The notes under the pieces were generated by a model, which was given only the letters and a program-made list of their open reading frames with translations, ran no database searches and was not told the origin of the DNA. The position numbers and the translations under genes are program-made. From assembly GCF_026020075.1 (NCBI RefSeq), contig NZ_CP102773.1, forward strand, positions 496,001 to 560,000: 64,000 bases of DNA, in the 5' to 3' direction. The DNA is from Bosea sp. NBC_00550 (GTDB lineage Bacteria > Pseudomonadota > Alphaproteobacteria > Rhizobiales > Beijerinckiaceae). Positions 40,139 to 49,083 of this stretch are shown one piece after another; position 1 is the first letter of the stretch, and each line of letters starts with the position of its first letter.

Positions 40139-41353
40139 TCAGGGGTCGGTCATGCGCTCTCCGACAGGTGCTCGCGGAACTATTTCGGGCATGGCAACCA
40201 ACATCAGGAGGAATGCGGCTGACGCGATGCCAGAGAGAACAGCAAAGGCGACGCTGTATCCGGCCCAAACCACGATAGATCCCGCTAAAGCATAACTCGA
40301 CGCGCCGCCGATGCCTTGGATTGTGCCGATAAGTCCACGCGCCATATTATAGCGACCACTGCCTCGGACTGCACCGTAGAGAACAAGCGGCAGCAAAACG
40401 TCGAATAGCCCCGATCCAATCCCGTCGAGGATCTGGAAGCCGATCACCCAGTAGGGATCAGCGACAAAAGCAAACAAGATGCCGCGCAGCGGTACGGCGG
40501 CAAACGCGAGAAGAAGGAGCACCTTCCTGCCGACCGGATTGGACCGCATCACAAGGTAGGCCATCGGAATCGTCGTGAGTTGTGCCACCACGATCGCAGC
40601 TGAGGTCACTGCAGACTCGAAACCCTTGGCCTCCAGTGCGAGCTTCTGGCTTGCCAGAGCCAACATCGGCGCATTGGCGAAATGGAAGAGCGCCGTGCCG
40701 AGCGCGAGCAGCACAAAAGGCCGTTCGGTGAACAAATGCCGCCAGGCATAGGGTCGCGCTCGGCCGTCGTCGGTTTCGTCCAGGCCGCGAGCGAGTGCAT
40801 GATCGATGCCGTGAGAGGGTATCGAAAGGACCGCGATCGTTGTCAGCATCGCGAACAGCGGAAGCATATAGAACACGCCGCGCTGACCGAAATAGGTGCC
40901 TACAATTCCGGCCGTCGCCGCGATGAAAAGATTGCCGAAACGGTCGAACGCAGCATTGCGCCCAAGCTGCGCAGCAATTTCCCGTGCCCCGAAGATGCCG
41001 AGCGTTATCGCTACGACCGTCGGTCCGAACACACCGCCCAGTAAAGCCATGCTGATATCGGCAACGAAGACCACCGCCAGGGTCGGGAAAGTCGCGATCG
41101 CCACTCCCATTAGCGCTAGCGCCCACGCACCCCCAACGATCAGGGCTCGTTTCGCTCGGGTGGCGTCAATGAACGCACCCAGGGGGGGATGAAATGCGAT
41201 GCCAATCAGGCCGCTGGCCGTCAGCAGAGCACCGATCGTCCCTTGGTCCCAGCCAGCATCCGTCAACAGGAAGACATTTACATACGGCCCGAGCCCTCCT
41301 CTCAGGTCGGCCAGTAAGAAGTTTACCCAGTCCAGGCTCAGACGATAGGGCAT
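40139..41353 (-). CDS. MFS transporter
   Basis: A 404-residue transporter with twelve predicted helices and a short basic loop between helices 2 and 3 (GAFIDATRAKRALIVGG, residues about 58-74, the usual MFS motif A position). Halves are separated by the polar loop DETDDGRARPYAWRHLF near residue 200. It resembles drug/sugar exporters of the MFS_1 group, but the substrate is unknown. It is upstream of the glycosyltransferase/glucosidase pair on the same strand with a gap of about 70 bases, so read-through is possible. A 7+7 palindrome (41369-41385) sits 15 bases before its start codon. Confidence 0.88.
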   Translation of the reverse strand: MPYRLSLDWVNFLLADLRGGLGPYVNVFLLTDAGWDQGTIGALLTASGLIGIAFHPPLGAFIDATRAKRALIVGGAWALALMGVAIATFPTLAVVFVADISMALLGGVFGPTVVAITLGIFGAREIAAQLGRNAAFDRFGNLFIAATAGIVGTYFGQRGVFYMLPLFAMLTTIAVLSIPSHGIDHALARGLDETDDGRARPYAWRHLFTERPFVLLALGTALFHFANAPMLALASQKLALEAKGFESAVTSAAIVVAQLTTIPMAYLVMRSNPVGRKVLLLLAFAAVPLRGILFAFVADPYWVIGFQILDGIGSGLFDVLLPLVLYGAVRGSGRYNMARGLIGTIQGIGGASSYALAGSIVVWAGYSVAFAVLSGIASAAFLLMLVAMPEIVPRAPVGERMTDP

Positions 41354-41368
41354 CCGCTCCTCACGAGT

Positions 41369-41385
41369 CCGACATCAAATGTCGG
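41369..41385. promoter_or_regulatory. Inverted repeat upstream of the MFS gene
   Basis: CCGACAT and ATGTCGG flank CAA, a perfect 7-bp inverted repeat directly before the MFS start; a repressor site is plausible. Confidence 0.45.
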
Positions 41386-41607
41386 GTTTATGAACCCACT
41401 CTTGGCGTGCTTGGTCGTGTCAGCATCCGAAGTTCTTGAGTGGTCACCGACAATCCCAAGATATGTTCGCACCTGCACGGGAGTACTTAATCGAAAGCTG
41501 CGGCTGGTGAATCCGCATCGGACCGGAGCCGCAGGGTTTTCGCATTCGCCAAGCTGGGCTCCGATATCACGCAATGCTCGCTAGGAGTGAGGCGGCAGCT
41601 CGATTGC

Positions 41608-42519
41608 CTAGCGTAAGATCGGCATGGCGGATGCAAGATCGTTGCGGATGGTGGTGGCAGCGACCCCCGCTTCGCCCATGGCATGGCTGATCTGATCCAG
41701 GCCAACTACGACGTCGCCGGCAGCATAAAGCCCCGAAACATCCGTCCTCTGGTGGGCATCGACCTTCACGCAACCCTCCTCGGTCAATGTTGCGCCTGCC
41801 GACGCCGCTAACTCCGAATGAACCTCCGACCCCAATGCGGGATAAATGGCATCGAACGTCATGAAATGTTCGCCGACCCAGAAGTGGATTCGGCTTGGGT
41901 CGAGAACAAAATCCTTAGGCCGCCCCCCGACGATCGTGACACCGATCGTCCTGACACGGTCCAAGTCCAGGTCGGTCAACTCTGATCTGTCGTCCAGAAC
42001 CAGCGTGACACGATCGGTGAACGATCTCAAAAAGATGCACTCGCTTAACGCACGGGCATCGCGGCCAATGACGGCCACGTCCTGGTCCGTCACCTCGTAA
42101 CCGTCGCACACGGGGCAGTACCGCAGTTGCCCGCGGCGCAGCGCATTTGCGTGAAGGTCTTCTGGGATCGCGGGACGCCTGTTAGTCACGCCCGTTGCGA
42201 GAAGGACGGATCGCGCGCTCACGAGGGAAGCGCCCACCTCAGCCTGAAAACCATCGTCGGCGGCCTGGAGTCGATCGATGTGAGTGTCGATGAAGCCGAC
42301 CCCGTATTTCAGCGCCTGGACGCGCATGCGGCGCAGCAGATCCGTTCCGGAAATTCCCTTCGGAAAGCCCGCGTGGTTGCGTGTCAGGGGAATTTGCAGC
42401 GCTCGGCTGTTTCCGTCGTCGGCTACGATGATTTTGAGATGGAACCGAGCCAGATAGATCGCTGCCGTAAGCCCGGCAGGGCCTCCACCTATGATTAGGC
42501 AGTCGAGGTTTTCAGCCAT
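41608..42519 (-). CDS. Thioredoxin-reductase-like FAD/NAD(P) oxidoreductase
   Basis: A 303-residue flavoprotein of the thioredoxin reductase fold. FAD site: DCLIIGGGPAGLTAAIYLAR (residues about 6-25). Redox-active pair: YCPVCDGYE (about 133-141), a CxxC as in TrxB although CPVC replaces CATC. NAD(P) site: VAVIGRDARALSECIFL, degenerate relative to GxGxxA. Late FAD site: DVSGLYAAGDVVVGLDQIS. Such proteins are common beside stress genes and may reduce a ferredoxin, thioredoxin or small disulfide rather than classical thioredoxin. It lies 58 bases downstream of the DUF6766-like membrane gene on the same strand. Confidence 0.88.
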   Translation of the reverse strand: MAENLDCLIIGGGPAGLTAAIYLARFHLKIIVADDGNSRALQIPLTRNHAGFPKGISGTDLLRRMRVQALKYGVGFIDTHIDRLQAADDGFQAEVGASLVSARSVLLATGVTNRRPAIPEDLHANALRRGQLRYCPVCDGYEVTDQDVAVIGRDARALSECIFLRSFTDRVTLVLDDRSELTDLDLDRVRTIGVTIVGGRPKDFVLDPSRIHFWVGEHFMTFDAIYPALGSEVHSELAASAGATLTEEGCVKVDAHQRTDVSGLYAAGDVVVGLDQISHAMGEAGVAATTIRNDLASAMPILR

Positions 42520-42577
42520 CGCTCGCCTTTCACGATCGTCGGAGCTGTCCGTTATGCCGTGTTACTTCCGCACAAGG

Positions 42578-43210
42578 TCAAGCGCCGGTTTCGGCGTGGC
42601 GGGCTCCCACCGGCTTGGATTCGGGAGAACGCCGGTGGCGCAGAAAGATGGACAACACCACAAGGACCGCCGTCGATAGAAACTCCGATTGCCAATTCTG
42701 AAAGCATTCAAACCAGAGCTGTGAATCGCCGAGATAGTCCAGGGCCGATTGAGCTTCCCGGCCGTGATGAGCAGCCTGTTCGTTGGCCTTGACCATGCTG
42801 AACCGCCAGTGGAGGCCGAAAGAGGCGATGAAGAGAAGTGCCAGGGCGATGCCCAGGGAGCGTTCATAGAGCCAAGCAAGGATCGGATGGTGAGCACCCC
42901 ACGCGACCTCGTCGTCTTCTCTCTCCGGGGCATCCGGATCGCGCGACTCCGCCGAACCACGTTGAAGCAGCATCGCCGTCAAGACGACATAGACCGCCAT
43001 CTGGAGGAATTCGCTCTCCCAATTTTCAAATAGAGCGGACAGAAAATCGCCTCCGGATAGGTAGGCTGCGAAACGGATCGCGGCTTGGCCATGTTCAATG
43101 AGCTCTTGGTTTCGCGCCGAGTGGCCGGTGAGGGCCATGCCGACCAGAGAAAGAAGGAACATTGCAGATAGAGCCAGCGTGAGGCCGTTGTCGCGAATGA
43201 AATTCCGCAT
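42578..43210 (-). CDS. DUF6766-like membrane protein
   Basis: A 210-residue protein with four predicted helices arranged as two similar halves. The first half starts RNFIRDNGLTLALSAMFLLS and ends GGDFLSALFENWESEFLQMA. The second half (WLYERSLGIALALLFIASFG, then LWFECFQNWQSEFLSTAVLV) repeats the pattern of a long helix followed by an NWxSEFL motif. This internal duplication is typical of the family, widespread in soil bacteria and of unknown function. An EcfG-like promoter variant (43265-43289) lies 55 bases upstream. It probably heads a unit with the thioredoxin-reductase-like gene. Confidence 0.8.
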   Translation of the reverse strand: MRNFIRDNGLTLALSAMFLLSLVGMALTGHSARNQELIEHGQAAIRFAAYLSGGDFLSALFENWESEFLQMAVYVVLTAMLLQRGSAESRDPDAPEREDDEVAWGAHHPILAWLYERSLGIALALLFIASFGLHWRFSMVKANEQAAHHGREAQSALDYLGDSQLWFECFQNWQSEFLSTAVLVVLSIFLRHRRSPESKPVGARHAETGA

Positions 43211-43264
43211 CTGCGCGCCGCCTCAGTATCCTTGATTGTCTCGGTGCAAGCCCGGTCGGGGGAA

Positions 43265-43289
43265 AACTCGCCCTGTAATTCGATGTTCC
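43265..43289 (-). promoter_or_regulatory. Possible EcfG-type promoter (one mismatch)
   Basis: On the minus strand GGAAC, 16 bases, AGTT. Upstream of the DUF6766-like gene; same AGTT variant as at the ferritin-like cassettes. Confidence 0.45.
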
Positions 43290-43870
43290 GCCTCGAGCGG
43301 CGGCCAGGGACGTTCTACAAACTCGGACTGAGGTGGGACTCGCGGCGTCACAACCTGACTTCGGTCGCGATCACGTCCGATACGCTGCCGGTCGAAGTAA
43401 CTGACTAAAGGATATGTGGCGGGCGCGCTTTACAGCCAGTCGCCAGATATCGAAAACGCCTTTGAAGCTGCGCGGCGCATGCCGTTACGGTTTGGAAGCT
43501 ATGTAATCCTCAACTCCGAAGCCGCAGAGAAGCATCGTTGCGTCGCCCTCCTCTCTCGGCCGGCTCTAGAGAGCTTGCTAGACAGATCTCGCTTCAACTG
43601 TTGAGCGTTTTGGGGCGCCTCGACGCGCCCGACGAATGAAATGAAGGCGGCCGTCGCGGCGCCTCGTTTCAGCAAGATGCTGATCGATCTTCGCTTTTAG
43701 ATCCGGGTAGCTTTCGATACGGTTGGATTAGCCGTGAGCATTGTTTTGGCCTTCTTTTTCCATCGCTTGCGCATCGCAAAACCATTCGAGCAGCCTATCT
43801 TCCTTGGACGTCAGATCGGGCTCCTTTGTTGGCTGCGGCGGCCCCAAGGACGAAGGGTTCCGGTTTCGTG
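43290..43870. other. Intergenic stretch between divergent units
   Basis: A GTG-started plus-strand frame at 43416-43604 (product including IENAFEAARRMPLRFGSYVI) is possible, but I see no other support. The rest appears non-coding. Confidence 0.35.
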
Positions 43871-43896
43871 GGAACCTCTCAATCATTTGCCTAGTT
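43871..43896 (+). promoter_or_regulatory. Possible EcfG-type promoter (one mismatch)
   Basis: GGAAC, 17 bases, AGTT, 35 bases upstream of the start of the decayed DUF892 gene. Its equivalent before the other cassette (12559-12584) has the same spacing and variant. Confidence 0.5.
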
Positions 43897-43930
43897 TAGC
43901 GAGTCGCTTCGCATCCGGCAGGAGGCACTG

Positions 43931-44281
43931 ATGCAAAAAGAACCTAAAACCCTGGGCTCCCCGTCCCTCGATACGCTCAAGGACGGATGCTACGCAGTAA
44001 AGCAGGTCCTGAAGTCCCTGCCCAAGGTGGGCCAGGCCCCCACCTCACCCAAAGCGACACGGCTTTCGAGACCCATCGCGAGGAAACTGAAGCTCATGTT
44101 GAACGCCTTACTGAGGTTCTCGAGCTCGTCGGCAAGGCGCCGCGCGGAAACACCTGCGACGCCATCCTCGGCATTATCGAGGATGGCAAGAGCATCATGG
44201 AGGGCTTCTGGGACAACCCGGCCCTGGACGTCGGCCTGGTCGACACAGCGCAAGGCCGTCGAGTACTACGAGATGGCGTAA
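43931..44281 (+). pseudogene. DUF892 ferritin-like gene, frameshifted and truncated
   Basis: The frame from 43931 begins with recognisable helix 1 (LDTLKDGCYAVKQVLKSLPK). It then shifts at about 44045 into the frame THREETEAHVERLTEVLELV, GKAPRGNTCDAILGIIEDG and shifts again to KAVEYYEMA, where it stops. The last two helices, with half of the di-iron ligands, are missing, so the protein cannot function. It is clearly a sister of the intact gene at 12033-12527, at roughly 60-70 percent identity by eye. Confidence 0.85.
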
Positions 44282-44334
44282 GCCCTAGGCTCAACGACCT
44301 CACGACTGGGGCGGTACTTTTTTTCGAGGCTGCA

Positions 44335-44751
44335 ATGACCGATTATTCTCACTTGGTAACGCAGAACAACAAGTGCTCGCCTTTCACCCGAATGGCTCAG
44401 GCCATATCGAGCTGGACGGGTAAGCCGATCACCTTTTTCGCCGCCGTTGGCATTATCCTCATCTGGGCTATTTCTGGGCCGTTCTTTGGTTTCAACGACA
44501 CCTGGCAGCTCGTCATCAATACTTCAACGACCATCATTACTTTCTTGATGGTCTTCATTATTCAGAACAGCCAGAACCGTGACACCGCCGCGATGCAAAT
44601 CAAACTTGACGAGCTGATAATCCGGCTGAAGGGAGCGCGGGAAGAGCTTCTTGATCTTGAAGAGCTGGATGAAGGGGATTTGACGCAGATCCGGAAGGAT
44701 TTCGCAGCGCGAGCGCAGAAAGCAAGGGATAAAGCCGACAGAGAAGAATGA
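44335..44751 (+). CDS. Low-affinity iron permease family membrane protein
   Basis: A 138-residue protein with two membrane helices (FFAAVGIILIWAISGPFFGF and TIITFLMVFIIQNSQNRDTA), the hallmark of the low-affinity iron permease (Fet4-like) family. The conserved QNSQNRD and KLDELI motifs are followed by the acidic coiled tail LLDLEELDEGDL. Fet4 itself transports Fe(II), but the role of these short bacterial members is not proven. The frame is open further upstream through the decayed DUF892 gene (from 43987), so a fusion could be made; the ATG at 44335 fits the family start. A second member follows 23 bases downstream. Confidence 0.88.
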   Translation: MTDYSHLVTQNNKCSPFTRMAQAISSWTGKPITFFAAVGIILIWAISGPFFGFNDTWQLVINTSTTIITFLMVFIIQNSQNRDTAAMQIKLDELIIRLKGAREELLDLEELDEGDLTQIRKDFAARAQKARDKADREE

Positions 44752-44774
44752 ACGGGTAAACCGACAGGTTTCCG

Positions 44775-45149
44775 ATGAGGTTCAGAACGAGCTGGTTCCA
44801 CGATTTCGCGACTGGTTGCGCACGATTTGCAGGCCGCCCCGCTATGCTGCTCATCGCGGTGGCACTCTCGCTGATAGGCTTCGGGGCGTTTTTCTCGGGT
44901 AGCGACCATCTATTAGGCGGCGCTAGTTTAGCAATCAGTACGATTACATTGTTGCTGTTGCCCATCCTTCAAGCCACACAGAACCGCGATGGAGCTGCAC
45001 TTCACGCAAAAATCGACGAGTTAATTAAAGCTCACGACCACGCACGGAATGCGCTCATCGGCATTGAGGAGGGTACTGACGTAGAGATCGAGCGGATACG
45101 CCAGGATGAGCAAAAGACTGCGCAGTTGGAAAGTGGGGAACCGCAGTGA
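44775..45149 (+). CDS. Second low-affinity iron permease-like protein
   Basis: A 124-residue homologue of the preceding protein: MRFRTSWFHDFATGCARFAG, helix 1 MLLIAVALSLIGFGAFFSG, helix 2 ISTITLLLLPILQATQNRDG, then AALHAKIDELIKAHDHARNA and an acidic tail. It keeps the QNRD...KIDELI signature but is clearly diverged, so the pair is an old tandem duplication or may form a heteromer. It shares the operon with the upstream gene. Confidence 0.82.
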   Translation: MRFRTSWFHDFATGCARFAGRPAMLLIAVALSLIGFGAFFSGSDHLLGGASLAISTITLLLLPILQATQNRDGAALHAKIDELIKAHDHARNALIGIEEGTDVEIERIRQDEQKTAQLESGEPQ

Positions 45150-45650
45150 GCGGTCCGTTAGTGCATTTCAATAAGGCGGTGCCCCAAGCCCTCCATCGAC
45201 TGGGACGACTGGGGCGCGCTCCAGAGGAGTCAAGCGGAAGGCCAATGGCGAGCGTCGCTCGAAATGTCAGGCTTTGCGACTGAACGAGGCCACCGTTATA
45301 GCGCCCTAACAGAGGGCAAACTTGGTTCGGCTAACACTACGCTCGCTGGAGCAACGGAGCGACTTGCAACGGATAACTGTAGAAGCGATCCACGATCTCA
45401 TCGCCTTGTTATCAATTGGCTTGGACGGCGCCGAGATGTGGGTAGGGCGCTCATTCAGTCGCGATTGCCGATGATTAGGAGTGCATCACAACCGAGCTTG
45501 GGCACAAATATCGGTACAGCGCTCTCCAAACGAATGAGCTGCTCACGTCCATCGATATCTGATGCAAAGGGTTCCTTGGTCGGGACGCAGTCGCTCAACC
45601 CGGCCGGATACGAATAATCCCAGTGCTCGAAACCTCCAGCAAGAGCGACT
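45150..45650. other. Non-coding stretch between convergent genes
   Basis: About 500 bases with only shadow frames. No clear terminator found. Confidence 0.35.
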
Positions 45651-45989
45651 TCACCAGTAATAGTGCGGGTGGTAATAACCCCGGTTCCACCCGTAATAGC
45701 GCGGACGGTAATAGACGGGTCGGGCATAGTAGTGGCGTGGGCCATAATAGGCCGGATATCCATATCCGTAGCCATAGGCGAGATATCCGTAGCCATAGGC
45801 CGGGCGAGCCGCCGATGCGATTAGCCCCCCGAGCAAAGCGCCGCCGACGATCCCGGCGGCGACGGCCCCGCCGTTCCCGCCATGATTATAGTAGCCCCAG
45901 CCTGCACGCCGATAATACGCTCCGGCTGTTCCCACACTGCCCAAGACGATCAAACCGGCAGTGGCGAGCGTTGCGAGTTTCCTCATCAC
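45651..45989 (-). CDS. Secreted Gly/Tyr-rich protein
   Basis: A 112-residue protein with a signal peptide (MRKLATLATAGLIVLGSVGT then AGA, cleavage before YYRRAG), a glycine-rich hydrophobic hairpin (AVAAGIVGGALLGGLIASAA) and a C-terminal tail of repeated Tyr-Gly and Arg-Tyr-Tyr groups (YGYGYPAYYGPRHYYARP). This composition is typical of periplasmic or surface proteins of unknown role in Hyphomicrobiales. The ATG is preceded by AGGAGGG. Monocistronic. Confidence 0.8.
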   Translation of the reverse strand: MMRKLATLATAGLIVLGSVGTAGAYYRRAGWGYYNHGGNGGAVAAGIVGGALLGGLIASAARPAYGYGYLAYGYGYGYPAYYGPRHYYARPVYYRPRYYGWNRGYYHPHYYW

Positions 45990-46427
45990 ACCCTCCTATT
46001 CTCGCTGCGAAGGTCGGAAAGCAACTCCCGAAATAATACACTGACTGCCCCGACGCGAGTAAACGCAGACCATTGTTGTTGAGTTCCGACCTTTAGAGCC
46101 ACAGGCACCACGATGACGATGCTGAGAGCAAGGATGCCACCGCCGACCATTCATTCGGCCGAGCCAGGCGGGCCACCGGCGTACGCGTCGACCCCGTTGA
46201 CGGCGCGCCAACTAATGTTCTGTGCCACGCGTCCGACGCTTTGCCGGATAGCGCGACCGAATCCGTTGGGATGCGCTAGCGGGTCATAAAAGCCGCCCGT
46301 CATAACTCAATCGTGGGAACCAGCCGTCGTGAGAATCGATGGCTTTCGCTGAAGGCCGTTGCTTTTCGCTTCGCTCCAGTCGATCCGCAGTGACGGGAAT
46401 TTTGTTTGCGCAATTGCCCGATGGCTG
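45990..46427. other. Intergenic stretch
   Basis: No supported gene; the part next to 45990 should hold the promoter of the Gly/Tyr-rich gene, and the part near 46427 is followed by the strong hairpin at the end of the isochorismatase operon. Confidence 0.35.
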
Positions 46428-46460
46428 GGGGACGCAGCGGAAAGAATCCGCTGCGTCCCC
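46428..46460 (-). terminator. Strong 14-bp hairpin after the isochorismatase gene
   Basis: Arms GGGGACGCAGCGGA (46428-46441) and its perfect complement (46447-46460) around AAGAA, ten bases past the stop codon. No T-tract follows, so it may work with Rho or protect the mRNA end. Confidence 0.6.
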
Positions 46461-46469
46461 GGAAAAGGA

Positions 46470-47153
46470 TTAAATATCTGCCGGGCGCGGACCGATGCGC
46501 TCGCCATGCGCGACGCGCTCGGGTGCCTTGTGGACCATGGTATAGGCGTAGTCGACGCCCATGCCGTAGGCGCCGGAATGTTCTTTCACGATGGCCATGA
46601 CGGCGTCATAGGTCTCGCGATGGGCCCAGTCGCGCTGCCATTCCAGGAGCACCTGCTGCCAGGTCACCGGTACGACGCCGGCCTGGACCATCCGGTCCAT
46701 AGCGTATCTATGCGCATCGCCGGAGGTACCGCCGGAGGCGTCCGCAACCATATAAATCTCGTAGGCGCCTTCCAACATGGCGCAGAGCGCGAAGGTGGTG
46801 TTGCAGACCTCGGTCCACAGGCCGGAGACAACGACTTTCTTGCGGTTGTTAGCGGCGAGCGCATCGCGCACGTTCTGGTCGTCCCATGAGTTCATCGAGG
46901 TGCGCTCGAGGATCTTGTTCTGGGGGAACACGGCCAGCAGCTCGGGATAGGTGTGCCCGGAGAAGCTGGTCGTTTCGACCGTGGTGATTGTCGTTGGGAT
47001 GTTGAACGTCTTCGCCGCCTTGGCGAGGCCCACGACGTTGTTCTTCAACACCTGCCGGTCGATCGACTGCACGCCGAACGCCATCTGCGGCTGCTGGTCG
47101 ATGAAGATCATTTGGCAGTTCTTCGGGGTCAGGACTTCCAGGTACTTGGACAT
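46470..47153 (-). CDS. Isochorismatase-family hydrolase
   Basis: A 227-residue cysteine hydrolase of the isochorismatase superfamily, in the YcaC-like group. The catalytic Asp is in MIFIDQQPQM (about 15-24), the Lys in AANNRKKVVVSGLWTE and the Cys in WTEVCNTTFALCAM (about 115-128). A cis-peptide segment precedes the Cys as usual. The start at 47153 follows a good GGAGAG ribosome-binding site; a longer frame upstream is not coding. It is the last gene of the HxlR-linked operon. A second, broken isochorismatase lies on the other side of that operon (53102-53560). Confidence 0.9.
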   Translation of the reverse strand: MSKYLEVLTPKNCQMIFIDQQPQMAFGVQSIDRQVLKNNVVGLAKAAKTFNIPTTITTVETTSFSGHTYPELLAVFPQNKILERTSMNSWDDQNVRDALAANNRKKVVVSGLWTEVCNTTFALCAMLEGAYEIYMVADASGGTSGDAHRYAMDRMVQAGVVPVTWQQVLLEWQRDWAHRETYDAVMAIVKEHSGAYGMGVDYAYTMVHKAPERVAHGERIGPRPADI

Positions 47154-47208
47154 GTTGCTCTCCTCTAGGTGAACGTGTGGACGGCCTGACGATGCGTAGC
47201 AGAATGGG

Positions 47209-47451
47209 TCAGTTACCCTGCTCGCCCTGCAGCGCAGCTTGCAGATCCGCGGTGGGAATTGTCGCTCTGATGCGCATGGCGGCTGCGAATCGCGCCTGCA
47301 CATGAGGATCGGCGAAATAGGAATAGTCCGGGTTCTGCTGCAGCTGCGCGTAAGGCGGCGGCTCCGGCAGGGCCGCCGTTTTTTGCCCGGGTCTTCGCCT
47401 CGTGCCGAGGCCAGCCAGAGGCCTGCCAGGGAAGCGATCGCGCGCCGCCAT
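47209..47451 (-). CDS. Small hypothetical protein
   Basis: Eighty residues starting directly after the MFS stop codon. The N-terminal half is Arg/Pro/Gly-rich and looks poor. The C-terminal half (YAQLQQNPDYSYFADPHVQA, then RFAAAMRIRATIPTADLQAA) is regular and protein-like, so either the start is wrong or a frameshift spoiled the N terminus; upstream frames contain GLWLASARGEDPGKKRR in a different phase. I recognise no family. It lies inside the operon between the MFS and isochorismatase genes. Confidence 0.5.
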   Translation of the reverse strand: MAARDRFPGRPLAGLGTRRRPGQKTAALPEPPPYAQLQQNPDYSYFADPHVQARFAAAMRIRATIPTADLQAALQGEQGN

Positions 47452-49083
47452 TCACGCCTTGGCTCCCTCCCCCGCGCCTGCAAGGCCAGGCAGCGGATGG
47501 ATATGCAGGAAGTGTCGCACGACCGGCCCCTCCTTCCCGACATGGAAGCGCCTGACCTCGCTTTGCACATCGGCATCGGACTTGGACACCCGGCGGTGCT
47601 GGCGAAGATGCTCGGCCCAAGACGAGACCATGAACCATTCGACCAGCCCCTCCGGATCTGCCGTGTCCTCGGTGATGCCCCAGCCGTAAGCGCCGTCGCG
47701 ACGCCGCTCGACCGAGAGCGCGTTGATCGCGCGTAGGAACACCTCGCGATCGGCCGCCGGCACGCGGTACTCTATCAGGATCAGGACAGGTCCGCGGTCG
47801 TTGGCGACCTCGGCGGCGACGAGCGGCTCTGGCCAGTGGTTGGAGGGCGCGAGGTCGGCTTCGCCGGCCGGCAGCTTGATCCGCTGCATAATCAGGCCGG
47901 TCACAAGCAGTGCGGCTGCTCCAATCAACAGCGTGACGCGGATGCCGGCGGCTTCCGCCACCGCACCCCATCCAAGGGTGCCCGCGGTCATCGCGCCATT
48001 GAACACAGTGAGATAGACTGCAAGCGCGCGGCCGCGCACCCAGTTCGGTAGGATCGCCTGGGCGACGCCGTTGAGCGTCGTCAGCGCCACGATCCAGGCG
48101 GCGCCGAGCAGCAGAAGGACGACGATCGCGAGCCATTGCGGCGGCGCGAGCGTTAGCACGGCCATGACCGCCGCAGTCAAGACGGCCGAGAACAGCAGAA
48201 GCCTTTCGGCATCGAGGCCGGCGCGCAGACGTGGTAGCAGGATAGCGCCGCCGATTGCACCCGCGCCGACCGCGCCGAGCAGCACGCCGTAGAAGCCAGC
48301 CCCGCCACCGAGTAGGTTGCGCGCGACCAGCGGCAGCAGTGCCCAGACGGCGCTGGCGCAGCCGAAGAAGATCGCCGCACGCAGCAGCACGACGTGCAGC
48401 TCGCGGCTCGCCCGGGCATAGCGGAGGCCGGCCCGGAAGGCACCGGCGAACTGCTCGCTTAGCGCATCGTCGGCGCCTATAGGGCGGCGCCACCAGAAAA
48501 GCGCGCCGATGACAATGACGTAGCTCAGCACGTCGGCGCCGTAGGTCACGCCGGCGCCGAAGGCGGCGAGGATCAGCCCGCCCAGCGCCGGGCCGATGGC
48601 GCGCGAGATGTTGATGCCGAGCGAATTCAGCGCCACCGCGCTCTTGAGATCGGCCTTGCCGACAAGCTCAGGCACAATCGCCTGCCAGGTCGGCGCCATC
48701 AACGCCGCGCCGACGCCGCCGACGAAAGTCAGGCCGACCAGGGCCGGCACGCTGAGCTGGCCCAGGCTCGCCAACGCCATCAGCGACAGGCTGACGCAGC
48801 CGAGCAGGAGCTGGACCGCGATCAGGAACCTGCGGCGGTCGAGGATGTCCGAGAGCACGCCGGCGGGGATGGCGAGCAGGAAGACCGGGAGCGTCGCCGC
48901 CGCCTGAACGAGCGCCACTGCGGCCGGCGCACCGGAGAGGTCCGTCACTAGCCAGGCGCTGGCGACATCGCGCATGAAGGAGCCGATATTGCCAATGATG
49001 GTCGCCGCCCAGAGCACGGCGAAGACGGTTTGGCGCAGCGGCGCGAAGCCGGACGGAGGTGCCGGCGTCGTGGAAGTATTCAC
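47452..49083 (-). CDS. MFS_3 (EntS-type) transporter with C-terminal monooxygenase-like domain
   Basis: A 543-residue protein. Residues about 15-420 hold the transporter with helices such as AVLWAATIIGNIGSFMRDVA and ASAWLVTDLSGAPAAVALVQ, the signature of the MFS_3 family that includes enterobactin exporter EntS. Residues about 430-535 (VLILIEYRVPAADREVFLRA, EGLVEWFMVSSWAEHLRQHR) form an antibiotic-biosynthesis-monooxygenase-like ferredoxin fold that is normal for the bacterial MFS_3 group. It probably exports a small toxic compound. It overlaps the DoxX gene by one base and is in the same operon as the amidohydrolase. Confidence 0.9.
   Translation of the reverse strand: MNTSTTPAPPSGFAPLRQTVFAVLWAATIIGNIGSFMRDVASAWLVTDLSGAPAAVALVQAAATLPVFLLAIPAGVLSDILDRRRFLIAVQLLLGCVSLSLMALASLGQLSVPALVGLTFVGGVGAALMAPTWQAIVPELVGKADLKSAVALNSLGINISRAIGPALGGLILAAFGAGVTYGADVLSYVIVIGALFWWRRPIGADDALSEQFAGAFRAGLRYARASRELHVVLLRAAIFFGCASAVWALLPLVARNLLGGGAGFYGVLLGAVGAGAIGGAILLPRLRAGLDAERLLLFSAVLTAAVMAVLTLAPPQWLAIVVLLLLGAAWIVALTTLNGVAQAILPNWVRGRALAVYLTVFNGAMTAGTLGWGAVAEAAGIRVTLLIGAAALLVTGLIMQRIKLPAGEADLAPSNHWPEPLVAAEVANDRGPVLILIEYRVPAADREVFLRAINALSVERRRDGAYGWGITEDTADPEGLVEWFMVSSWAEHLRQHRRVSKSDADVQSEVRRFHVGKEGPVVRHFLHIHPLPGLAGAGEGAKA

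Noticed and set aside
47213..48493. A 426-codon minus-strand frame inside the MFS_3 gene
   Set aside because: Arg/Ala-rich out-of-frame reading of the transporter; no domain, and the overlapping frame is clearly MFS_3.
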